Below, in pieces: positions 22,348 through 32,695 of a stretch of 64,000 nucleotides of DNA (its first letter is position 1; every line of letters begins with the position of its first letter). A program made the translations under genes and the position numbers. The notes under the pieces are model-generated. The model saw only the letters and a program-made list of their open reading frames with translations, was not told the origin of the DNA and ran no database searches. The DNA is from Cliona cf. orientalis. Taxonomy: Eukaryota > Porifera > Demospongiae > Clionaida > Clionaidae. The stretch spans positions 2,170,001 to 2,234,000 of the forward strand of contig OZ005707.1 of NCBI GenBank assembly GCA_963930775.1. Direction: 5' to 3'.

Positions 22348-22800
22348 TATAACATTATACTGTAGCGTGTGAATATTATATACATGCATGTTTCTAATTA
22401 TGTGGCACTTTTTTCTGCTTAGTGTGCGTGGTAGCTCCTTAGATGATTTCCAACAAGCTCTAACTGCCGCAGGCGCAGTTAGAGCGGGTGGAAATGATCT
22501 GAGGTACTTGGTATTGTTACTATGGTATACCAATGCTAAATCGTACAGGCACTGTACACTGATTAAATTATTGTGGGCCAGGGAAGCTGTTTTGAACATG
22601 ACTTGACTATGGATGCTCTACTGAAGAATGGTTTTAGTGACATTAGATGTTGTAACCATAGTAATATATACCAAATGTACATAAAGTATAGCAGTGTATG
22701 AATCTGCATGGTAAATGATCAATATAAAGTAAGCCTAAGTGCATATTAATTTGTGCGAACCTATACAATGCAGGTACGTATACTTATGTGCCGCAGTTTT

Positions 22801-23224
22801 TTTTTTCTGCTTAGTGTGCACGGTAGCTTGAAAAAAAAGAATTTATATAATTAATTAATGTTTGGGGGGTTTGGGAGCACTTGGGGAGATAATTTTTACA
22901 TGGGTACGCAGAATGGGTCAAAACTAGAGGCTTGACGGCGGGGAATTTTGATTCACACCTTAGAATTAAAGTTACGGCCCTTTGAAGTCACCCCATATGT
23001 TTGTATAGGAAGCCATGCATTTGCAATGTTTTCCGCCCACGCGCTACGTGAGGGGCGGGGCTACGCGCGCACATCAACGTGACGACCATTACCCACTTTG
23101 GTCAAATTTGATGTATAGGCTGCCTGCTTGCATTGTATGGCTCTACTATGCATCCAGCTCAACTATGTGGTGGTTTACAGACAATTTTTTTTCTGCTTAG
23201 TGTTCTGGTCGCCTTGAAAAAAAA
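22801..23224. repeat. Short third unit of the TIR repeat
   Basis: It contains GGGAGCACTTGGGGAGATAA, ATGCATCCAGCTCAACTATG and the TTTTTTTCTGCTTAGTGT end. It finishes in an A-run that directly adjoins the receptor tail exon at 23225. Confidence 0.65.
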
Positions 23225-23417
23225 AAAGGGCAAAAAGAAGGAGCAACCACCAGAACATATCTACGATTCAGTCTCACTGCCACCAAGTGCTCTTCCCTCC
23301 CTCTCAGGGGCCACAAACCTTGATTATGATGAAGTTGCAACAACCAACTGCAGTGATACTCAGTTCGAGTTCACAAAAAATACTGCCTACGGCTCCTTTA
23401 AGCCACCAGCTGATTGA
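23225..23417 (+). pseudogene. Orphaned cytoplasmic-tail exon of locus A
   Basis: Starting GKKKEQPPEHIYDSVS, this continues the KKG of the transmembrane exon 5.4 kb upstream. The homologous exons at 38548 and 50665 hold TM and tail contiguously. Tyrosine motifs: EHIYDSVS, NLDYDEV and KNTAYGSF, with a TGA stop at 23415-23417. Without its membrane segment and without a clear splice acceptor (only CTGCTTAG of the repeat lies upstream), it is probably untranslated unless spliced to upstream exons. Confidence 0.75.
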
Positions 23418-24175
23418 AGTTTGTGACACAGTTACTCACTTAAAATCATGATTATTATAGCTAGTCTCTGAGTCTGATTTTAATAGTGCTAACTTAAGCT
23501 TATAAATAGAAAAAGATGGTTGTAGTAACTTTATATCATTTAGCATTAATGCATGGATGTACAAAATAGCATATTATGTAAATAGCTAATACTTGATGTA
23601 CACCCTAAAGAGTAATAGAACATAAGGCCACACAAACTAAATTCACTGTTAAGCGTCACCGCCCGCATGCTATTTTGAAGATCCAGCAAAATTTTCATTA
23701 TTCATTATTGATCACATGAACACTGCACAAAACCTTCAAATGTTCGACATATATGCACAGGACGTCCAAAGCGTTTGTTTCCCTTCTATAACGACACACT
23801 AACAAGTAGAAAACTCGCCTTAGACTCACTGTCCTCAACGGAATGCAACGAGTACGCATGACCTTTAACCTTAGCATTGCCCGTTAACGGTAAACCACGC
23901 CCCTTTAGTGAGGGGCGTGGCTCGCAATGATAAAGAAAATGGAAAATGAATAATGAATAATGACCGCTCGCCCGCATGGAAAATGGAAAAAGTGGTGACG
24001 ATAAACAGCGAATTTAGTTTGTGTGGCCTAATAAGAATAAAAAAATTATACAGATCTAGCTGACATTTAAAACTAACAATATTATGAGTCTAATTTATTG
24101 TAGTCTCACCAAATATTTCCATAGAGTAGAATCAGCTGATTGTCCATTGCCTTGTTCACTTTCACGCCCCGTCAT
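23418..24175. other. Intergenic region after locus A
   Basis: 3' flank of the old tail exon. GCTTATAAATAGAAAAAGATG near 23498 recurs near 51124 after locus E, showing that the duplicated block includes the 3' flank. GGGGCGTGG boxes lie near 23886-23932. I see no supported gene. Confidence 0.5.
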
Positions 24176-24187
24176 TGCGCATGCGCA
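24176..24187. promoter_or_regulatory. NRF1-type palindrome before the four-helix gene
   Basis: TGCGCATGCGCA lies 22 bp before the start codon of the four-helix membrane protein. The duplicate at 51243-51254 keeps it exactly. In vertebrates this is the NRF1 site of housekeeping promoters; its use here is inferred. Confidence 0.5.
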
Positions 24188-24208
24188 AACATTTACACAC
24201 GGAGAAAA

Positions 24209-24625
24209 ATGGTGACCATGGAAGCAGCTCTCTTGTGGGTCGGAGTGGCCTATTTTATCTGCATGGCCGCGGCGCACGTCACAGATTTCAAGGTTCCCAT
24301 TCTATTCGTCTACTTCGACGTACCATCGACGTTCTACCAGAACAAGATCATCTCCTTCACTTGCCTCACCTACGCCACTCTCTTCGCGTTCGCCGCCACA
24401 CACGGGAACACTGCCCCCGCAGCCATCTCTATGTTCACAACGGCACTCGGCCTCGCGCATGTCAACATGTCGGCAGCCCTTCGCACAGAGATGAAGAAAC
24501 GCGACAAAGACTCTAAGCTGAAGCCAGGTCTAGTCTGGTACAGGAGGGATACGCTGGCCTATTGGGCGCAGACCGTGGTGATCGCCGGATATGGGGCTGT
24601 CTTGGCAGCGCTCTACTACTACTGA
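24209..24625 (+). CDS. Small four-helix membrane protein, uncharacterised
   Basis: A single-exon frame of 138 residues starting MVTMEAALLWVGVAYF; the longer frame upstream crosses the promoter motif, so I place the start at 24209. Hydrophobic stretches sit at about residues 5-25, 50-68, 72-92 and 116-137. Short loops carry DVPSTFYQNK and RTEMKKRDKDSKLKPG-VWYRRD, and the end is LAALYYY. Four helices with a basic loop between helices 3 and 4 suggest a small endomembrane protein, but I do not recognise the family. Its GC-rich coding sequence contrasts with the AT-rich neighbours. A frameshifted duplicate lies at 51274-51668. Confidence 0.8.
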   Translation: MVTMEAALLWVGVAYFICMAAAHVTDFKVPILFVYFDVPSTFYQNKIISFTCLTYATLFAFAATHGNTAPAAISMFTTALGLAHVNMSAALRTEMKKRDKDSKLKPGLVWYRRDTLAYWAQTVVIAGYGAVLAALYYY

Positions 24626-24728
24626 ATATCTCCACACACAACTATATACATGATGCAAACTTTAAAATAGAAGCAATAGTCTATGTAGATTGAACCTCGA
24701 GTTATCTACACCCCTACCGCGCATAGTT

Positions 24729-24740
24729 TGCGCATGCGCA
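24729..24740. promoter_or_regulatory. NRF1-type palindrome before locus B
   Basis: TGCGCATGCGCA lies 126 bp before the locus B start codon. The surrounding segment (GTTTGCGCATGCGCAATGCT) is present three times in the window: here, at 51757-51768 (slightly changed flanks) and at 52190-52201. Confidence 0.45.
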
Positions 24741-24866
24741 ATGCTATAAACTTGCCAATAATCGTGGTTTATAGACATCGACGATTAGCTCCTCCTACAA
24801 AAATTAAATATGTGGCTAGGCCATCAGCTAGTCTTGCTTTGCTATTGGGCATCGTAAACGTGAAGC

Positions 24867-27800
24867 ATGATGCTGGCTCTACCGACATTACTGCTCACGC
24901 TGGCAACAGCATTAGCCATCGTTCACGGCCAGTCACCAGGTAAAATTACTCCATGGCCAAGCAGTCTAAATTATATGAAAATTGTATTCTTCCATCCATG
25001 GTTCTTAATAGCATGCTACTCGTCCCTGGATTGCCATGGTGACGTGCTAAACGTGGTGGTGCCAGAGAAGGCAGATGCTTCAGTGTTCTCGTCTGAGTGT
25101 TGTAGTGCAGCTGTGAGAGGGCTCTCCTACCAGAGCCAAGATGGAGGAGCTGGATGCCAAAACTGCTACAGTGAGCCGTTATAGACTATTAACCACCTGA
25201 TATGAGATTATGCATTGTCTCAGCTACTTTGGCTGAAGTATTTGATACAAAATCCATAATATGGAGGTCACTATTTAATTTTAGGCAAAATACCGAGGGT
25301 GATATTCCTATTTTTATTCACTTTACAGGTGATGCTAACTTTGAGAGCCGAGGAGATAAATTCTATCTCGGTCTGTTTGGCAATTTCCGACCAGCTGATC
25401 ATTTCCGTATTGGCAAAGTTCGATTATCAGTGAGTCCGACAAAGTCAGGCCGGAGCGGATTCACTTTGAACTTCCAGGGGAAAGACAACAAATATACTGC
25501 ACCCACGGAGATTGAGCTGAAGGCTGAAGATGTCAACCTGGACAGCGAAAAGACACGCGATCAAGCCATCATAGTCCGCTCCGAGGCTGGAGATCAGCTC
25601 TCCGTCGTGGCCTACGCTGAAGAATATTTCTCTTCTGATACTTTCAAAGTGATGCCGTGTGTGCGCCTGCCTGATAGTGGATATGAGTACTATGCTGTGT
25701 CTGTACCAAGAGCTCGACTGATGCTTACCGGTATATTCGCTCAAGGGGAAATCGAAGCTCCCCTTGAGGGAAAAAGTGCAATAGTTATCGTGACCACAGA
25801 GGACAATACGGAAATCTCCATCACTCTGACACAGGACATTGCAAACATTGATGCCAATGATATCATGGATCAGATAGGAGGTGCGGATACGCTCACGGCT
25901 GGAGAAACGTACACCTTCACCTTCCAAAGGAGGACGCAGACTCTCTACCTGTCCAGCAATGATGACTTGACAGGTTCACGAGTTGTCTCTAGTAAGCCCA
26001 TCGCCTTCATCAGCGGCCATGAGTGTGGAACTGTACCGTTCAATATCCATTACTGTGATCAGCTCGTTGAGCAGCTGCCTCCGACTTCAACTTGGGGCAA
26101 GAGATTCATCACTGCTCCCATTGCCGCAAGAACTGCAGTTGATATCTCCAAAGTGCTGGCCTCTCGAGATGGAACCATCTTTCAAAGCAGCTGCTTTTCA
26201 GACATTTTAACCCTCGATGCCGGAGAATTTAGTGAGTTCAATATTTCCTCATCTAGTTTCTGCTACTTTGAGTCCAATCAGCCCGTACTGGTGGTGCAAT
26301 TTTCTGTTGCTAGTAATCTTGATCAAGTACTGGCTGGTGATCCTTTCATGGTGATTATTCCTCCCATAGAGCAGTACCGAAACAGTTACAACATTAGCAT
26401 CTTCAATAGCTCCGTTGATGATCCTACCCAAGTTGGAACGAACTACATTAATATACTGATTCCAGCTGATAGTGCTAGTCCGGACGAAATTCGATTTGAT
26501 GGTCAATCTATCCCCACAGCCGTTCAGTTTACAGAGATATCTTGTATCTTAACTGAAGGGATTTGTGCATACGCTGCTCAAATGAACATCAGTAGCGTGT
26601 CTCACATTCTGACTACAGTAAATTCCAATGCTATGGTCAATGCGATTGTCTACTGGCTATCTCTTCGCGTTGGTAGTGGATACTTTGCTGGAATGACACA
26701 GAATCCTATTGCTTGTAAGTTAAAATATTAATAGAGCATACATGTCACATGACAGCTAGCAACATGTCCCACATGTAGTAGATTTTAAAGCTGGCAATGT
26801 TACATTTTTTTGCTTAGTGCCTTCCATATCTTTGGATCAGGAATCATACTCAGCTATGGAGAATGCAACGCTGAGTATCACCATTTTCCGGAGTGGTGAC
26901 CTGACCCTGCCTGTAACTGTCTACCTCACCACAGCTCCAATATCTGCCGACAATGCAGCTCTAGGTAAGTAAATTACAAAGGAAAAAAAATTAACTGAAG
27001 ATATGTATCAATTTTCATATTCACAGTTGGTGATGATTTCATTCCTGAGACCAGAGAACTCACTCTCAATCCCGGAGTCAATTTCTTGGATGTGTTCATA
27101 ACTTTTGTTGATGATGTATTTCCCGAGGGTCCTGAGCAGATTGAGGTGTTCCTCTCGGTAGCTCCTGGTGCTCTTGTTGTCTCTCCAGCATATGCCCCCG
27201 TCACTATTCTCAATGATGATCCACCCCTTCCTGGTATAATAATAAGCCTACTATTTAATGCTGTTACAGCTGCATGAGTCTACTCCCTGACTTTATTGAT
27301 GATGTAATTTTCCAGTAATGAATGTCAGTTTTGCCGTCACTGATATCACTGTATCGGAAGGAGAGGGTGTGGTCACTCTGATACTGGAGAAGACGGAGGG
27401 AGCCATTGGTCCTGTCTCTGTCAGGATCTTCACCACAGCTGGAACAGCTCTCGGTATCAGCAAAATTTTAATGATATCCTCGCAAACTAATGATTGATAT
27501 CTGTAATAGCGTACAAAATGAAATGCTTTCCAGAGCACTCCTAGCTTCATTTAGATGGATAATTCTCCTAAATCTAGTTAGAATCAAAGGGATATTAAAA
27601 ATTTTTTCATACAGACGGCCGAGATTTCTCTTCAGTTAATGATACTGTTGAGTTTGCAGTGGATGTGACTCAGATGGAGGTGATGATATTTATCACTGAT
27701 AATTCAGCTTTGGAGGATGTGGAGCAGTTCATTGTCGAAATTGAGCCAGTCCCAGGGGTTTTCCCCGTTGCTGTCATGGACAACATAGCAACCATCACAA

Positions 27801-30800
27801 TTACAGACAATGATGGTAGTCAATAAAATTTAGTGTCTACAGTGATGTAATGATTAAATTTCTCTCTCTCTCTCTCCTTCCCCTCTCTCAGTTGTCGTTC
27901 TTGGTTTTGAGAGAGATGACTACTTCACTGGTGAGCTATCAGAAGCCGGAGCGTTGGTGAGAGTGGAAGTGCTGTTTGGTCAACTGGAGCGAAGTGTGGC
28001 TGTTTGGATCAATAGCACTGAGGCCAGTATTGCAACTCCAAACCAAGGTGTGCATGTGTACCTGTACTATGTATAATACTACTTGTACCCATTGGGACCT
28101 TTCAATTTTTTGCACAGATTTTGTGGAGGTGTCTAGAGTGCTGACGTTTGATGCAGAGCGTACCACCGAGTTTGTTGGCATTGGAATCATCGACGACTTT
28201 GAGAGGGAGGTTGTGACTGAAACAATCGACCTTCAGCTATCGTTTGTTGAGGAGGAGAGGGGCAGTGGTTTACTCCTCCTCCCAAACCAAGCCACCGTCA
28301 ACATTCTAGATAATGATGGTGAGTACGAAAACACTCTTCTATCTTTGCACCTACGCTTTTGTTTGCACCAAACAACCCAGTAGTGCAATTGACCAGCACA
28401 GCTGTTGCTGTATAAACCAAGCTAGTGTACCATGCATACCTCTAGATGGCTTCAGATAGCATGACATGATGTCTGTGGTCATTGCTATTCCCTGCATGCA
28501 CACACACACACACACACACCACGCAGAGGTTGAAGTTGGCCTCGATCTGCTCCGTGGGACTGTTCTTGAGGGAGAAGGAGGAGCACGTGTCAACGTCACT
28601 GTTCTCCAAGGCTCTCTTGGAGGTGATAGTCTCTCTTTCATCGTCTCCACCATTAACGGGAGTGCTCAAGGTACGGCCATTAAACACTGTGACAGTGAGT
28701 GTGAGCAGTTTACCACGAGATCAGTCTTCTATCTGCACACAAAGATTAGCATACGCCTTTGATCGAGAAAATTATGATACAGCTAGGGTCCCGAATGCAC
28801 GGTCTCTTCAAAGGTTTGGAGACTTCTTTCAGCTTGGAAGGGTGTGTCCCCAAATTTGGCCGTTTCTTTGTAGTGTGCTACAAATTCTTCACCTAGCTAA
28901 GCAGCCATCTGTCACCTCTCCATTGTAAACAGCCACTCACACCATCTGGTCTTGGGCACCCTAGATCAACTGTCATAGTATTTGTGGCATCGTGACATGC
29001 GCCCTAGGGGGAGATTTACAAAGTCTATGTACACAAACAAGGCTGGGCCATCTGAGACACACCTATAAGTGGGTGACAGGGAGTCTGGCATGCTTTTAGC
29101 TTAAGAATTTTCAGTTCATAAATGTGGTCCAGCCAGTCTCACCAAAAGTGAGTAATTATGCTGTTTTTGCAGCCACCTTAGCATATGCACTGCATACCAA
29201 CTGCACTCAACCACACACTCCACAAAATTAGGCATGCAAACAAGGTATGTATGTCTTTCATGTTATCAACTAGGAAATTAGAATACCCACAATGTCATGT
29301 TAACAAAATTAATTTTTGCATTTCTCTGCAGGTGTCATTGACTATGAGCCGTTGGAAATGATGGTAACTTTGTCAGGTCAAAATCCCTTTGAGGAGCTGA
29401 TAATTCCCATCATGGATGACACAGAGTACGATGGTCCTGACGATGAGGAGTTCTTTGTTCAAGTTCGCCTGGCTCCGAATGGACAGAATTCTGAGAGGGT
29501 GAGGATCAGTGCTGATCTGGCAGAAGTCTCTGTCAACATCATTGACAATGATAGGAGACCAGGTATCACGTGGTATAATATAACTACCTCCAGGTCCAAT
29601 CCTTAAATCTTTCGATTCATCATCTGGCGCACATTTTGGCTAGCTATAGTGATTTGAGTTAATATTGTGGTGATATTGATTCGTATGAGATACTATTCTC
29701 TCCACAGTGGCGCGTATAGGGTTTGTATCAGGAGCATCCAGAACAGTTTCTGAAGACGCTGAAGAAGTGATACTTTTGATTGAGAGTGACGGATCGAATG
29801 TAGACCCAGTGAATGTATCGTACTCACTGAGTGGAAGTGGAACAGCACAAGGTTCAATGTCGCTAAAAATATTTTATGATGGCATATTTATCTCTCTCTC
29901 TCCTTTCTCTATTTCTGTCTCCCTTTTTCTCTCGCATATGTCCCCTTCTCTCTCCCTAGATGGCTCTGACTTTCTCCTAACTGGTGTGGGTGACCTCTTC
30001 TTTCCTCCTGGTGCTGTCATTAATTCTTTGACTGTTTCAATCCTTGATGATGAGTTATCTGAATCCCTCGAGTCTTTCTCCATCATTCTCTCACCTGGAG
30101 TAGACTCGTGACGTGGATATCACAACTGATCTAGCCACTGTCACCATTAACGACAACGATGGTTAGTCAGATACACCACTACTCTCAAACTACTAATACA
30201 TAATACGACCATACACCATCTGAAACGTTCAACTGAAAAATTCACCCCTTTAATCAGCTACCCATTAGCGTGGTATAGACTGTAAGACCATTAGCTAGAA
30301 ATTTTTCTGCATGCTTGATATTGTAGCTGTGATGATACAGTTCAGTATGACTAGCTACACTGTGAGTGAAGCAGCTGCCATAGCCAGAATAGCTGTTCAA
30401 ATATCCAGTGCTTCTGAACCAGTGACAGTGAACGTCAGCACAATGGATGCAACTGCCTTGGGTGAGAGCCTGCTGCCTTAACGACCCCGTACCTTACATA
30501 AATCACGTGATCTCCCTCTCTCATTCAGCTGGGATGGACTACATGCCTGTAGAGGAACAGCTGGTATTTCTTCCTGGTGACTTTGAGAAGACGATCAGCA
30601 TTAGTCTTATTGACGATGTTCTCGTAGAAGGTCAAGAATTGTTCTCTGTGTCTCTTCATTCTCCCATCAGTGGTTTAAGGGTGGAGCTACCAAATCCTAC
30701 TTCAAATGTTTTTATAATTGATGATGATAGAGGTGAGCCATAGAATAATATTATACAGTCTCTACGATTTGATACATATAATGGTTAATGTATGTCGCAT

Positions 30801-32581
30801 ATACATACGTCTGTTGGCTGGGCATTTGTCATAGCAAACTCAATGATCGTTCTTTAAAGATACATTCACCTAAATTCTACATATTACAGTTGACACTCCC
30901 CTTGAGCCTTCTCTCTCGCTCTCGAGTATCTCTGCTACATCAGCAAACCTTGAGTGGACGCAGAACCTAACTCAGCCCGTGGCAAGGTACTTTCTCAACT
31001 GGACCTACACTGGTCCTTGTGCTCCCCAGCCCCCACGATCAGAGGTCATCAGTGGAGCAGCTAGAAGTCTTTCCATCGCTAACCTGGAGGAGGGATGAAG
31101 CTACACATTTGGACTCACTGCTTTCAATGGAGAGGGAACTAGTCCTGAAAACAGTACCACAGGGCAAACACTACCGACTGGTATACTTTTAATTGTTGTA
31201 ATGCTGACATTAAGTTGAGAGTTGAGATAATGTCCATCATTCATTCTTAGCTCCAACTGGTGCTCCAAGAAATCTTCAAGCCACATCAGTCACAGAAACC
31301 AGCTTCTCCATTCAGTGGGATGAGATTGAGTGCCTGGAGCAAAATGGAGCTATCATTAGCTACTCCATATCGCTGAACAGCAATCCACCATCAACTGTAT
31401 CTTCTGACACTAGCGAGTTTACACTGACTGGTCTCTTTCCCCAAACTGCCTACACTGTCACTGTCTTTGGAACTAATGCACAGGGAGATGGACCAAGTCG
31501 CTCCATTACAGTACAGACCGCTGGACGTCTTCAAGGTGAATTAGCGCTACAGCACTCTCAATGTCATGCATGATAGCATAGGTTTGTCATATTGAAGCAG
31601 TATAGCTATAATAGATATGTTGTTTATTCTGATAGTGCCTGAAGTCAGTTGGATTGACCAGACAATCACTATTGGTGAGGGTGAGAGTGGCGAGGTCTGC
31701 TTTGTGAGCAACACTGGTTCAGCCCAAGACTACACTGTCATCATCGGTGCTCGTGGAAAGGATTCTAACCAAGCTACTCGTAAGCTTGAAACAGTTTAGA
31801 TGATTTACATCAAATTAATTTTTACATCTCTATTGAATACAATGTAGAGCTTGATTATGGGATAAATTTCCCTCTTGAAATCACCATCCCTTTGAAATCA
31901 CCATCCCTGCAATGTTATCTGGAGACACATTCTGCTTCAATTTGAGTGCAACTGATGATAGTATTCTTGAACCTACCGAACAATTTGAACTCTATTTTGA
32001 GAATCTTCCGACTGAATTTGCAACTGTTGGTGATCCTTCCACTCTCTGTATTACCATTGAGGACATGGATGGTAAGCTGAATCCTGTACATACAGTTATA
32101 TTAATGTCTATATGTACATGTAGCTATAATATTATGGATCATTTAAGTTTTCTATTTTGCTTGTAGAAATTGCTATTGGTTTTGTTGAGTCATCCTACAC
32201 CATTATTGAAAGTGGAGGGCAGCAGCAAGTATGTGCTGAGATCAAGTCTGGCAATCTGCAAATAACTGTTGAAGTTGAATTTAGTACTGCTGATGGAGAC
32301 GCCACTGGTAAGTTCTTATTCCTCCTTTCTTTACCGTGAAGACATTCGTCCATAGATCTAGCTTATCATTCATTGATATGCAGCGCCGAGTGACTACATT
32401 GCAACTACTGCCACGCTTACCTTCACCGCTACTCAGAGCCAGGGTTGTGTGAATGTCTCAATCATCCCTGATAGTATCACTGAGGGTAGCAAGACTTTCT
32501 CTGGAGTCCTTGCCACAAGAGTTCCACGAGTCTCTCTCAACCCAGCTACTACTGTAATCACTATCACTGATGATGAGATTG
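24867..32581 (+). CDS. Locus B: IgGFc-binding/Calx-beta/fibronectin III chimera, frame broken
   Basis: Exons: 24867-24939 (signal peptide, MMLALPTLLLTLATALAIVH), 25012-25170 (cysteine module), 25329-26714 (IgGFc-binding), then Calx-beta pairs 26818-26964/27027-27233, 27316-27453/27615-27815, 27892-28047/28118-28318, 28527-28670/29332-29562, 29708-29851/29960-30161, 30327-30461/30529-30732, FN3 exons 30890-31180 and 31251-31535, then pairs 31636-31779/31848-32071 and 32167-32307/32384-32581. All are phase 1. Lesions: exon 29960-30161 has one base too many (shift at about 30101-30110), TGA at 31096-31098, and a 17-bp tandem duplication at 31875-31908. A large matrix or surface adhesion protein is the likely ancestral role. 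Translation as given would end near 30112. It may have continued into 32696-34496. Confidence 0.7.
25329..26714 (+). CDS. IgGFc-binding domain exon of locus B
   Basis: One uninterrupted 1386-nt exon. Diagnostic strings of the IgGFc_binding family are SSKPIAFISGHECGTVP, YCDQLVEQLPPTSTWGKRF and, earlier, GDKFYLGLFGNF. In vertebrates the domain heads FCGBP; in invertebrates it occurs in many secreted adhesive proteins. Its join to the cysteine module (AACTGCTACA, then AGT GAT GCT) is at a phase-1 acceptor at 25329. An open frame also extends upstream through the intron from 25202, but it starts inside intronic DNA. Confidence 0.85.
30890..31535 (+). CDS. Two fibronectin III domains of locus B (first with TGA)
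   Basis: Exon 30890-31180: LSLSSISATSANLEWTQ, NLEEG-stop-SYTFGLTAFNGEG. Exon 31251-31535: APTGAPRNLQATSVTETSFS, LTGLFPQTAYTVTVFGTNAQ. Both have the FN3 tryptophan and the L..Y.V.V strand. TGA at 31096-31098 sits where FN3 domains have a residue such as Thr or Ser before Y-x-F. No selenocysteine context was seen. Confidence 0.8.
31875..31908 (+). repeat. Perfect 17-bp tandem duplication inside a Calx-beta exon
   Basis: TTGAAATCACCATCCCT occurs twice back to back (31875-31891, 31892-31908). The exon is 224 nt; without one copy it is 207 nt, the standard multiple of three, and the Calx-beta frame (..LEITIPAMLSGDTF..) is uninterrupted. It therefore acts as a frameshift. Confidence 0.9.
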
Positions 32582-32695
32582 GTAAGTGTATAGATTTTAG
32601 CTATGCAGATTTTACATCTTATATTATAGCTATAATCCTTTGAGTAATAATATTATTATCACGTGCCTGAATATAAAAATCTCTATTGAATTCAG

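Larger units (their letters stand above)
20786..22800. repeat. 1.2-kb repeat unit 2 carrying two nested elements
   Basis: After removal of the insertions at 21407-21865 and 21909-22347, this unit aligns with 19541-20785 from the ACACTAAGTAGAAAA start to the CTGCTTAGTGTG end. A shorter third, diverged unit (22801-23224) most resembles the copy at 8796-9166. Confidence 0.7.

Noticed and set aside
23225-23417. Classical ITAM in the receptor tail
   Set aside because: The two YxxV motifs are separated by about 20 residues, beyond normal ITAM spacing; described only as tyrosine motifs.
25445-25927. 160-residue minus-strand frame
   Set aside because: It lies antisense to the IgGFc-binding exon, has no domain, and is a shadow of the real coding strand.
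31096-31098. TGA as selenocysteine or programmed readthrough
   Set aside because: The site is a variable FN3 position with no Cys in relatives, and other lesions occur in the same locus; a nonsense change is simpler.
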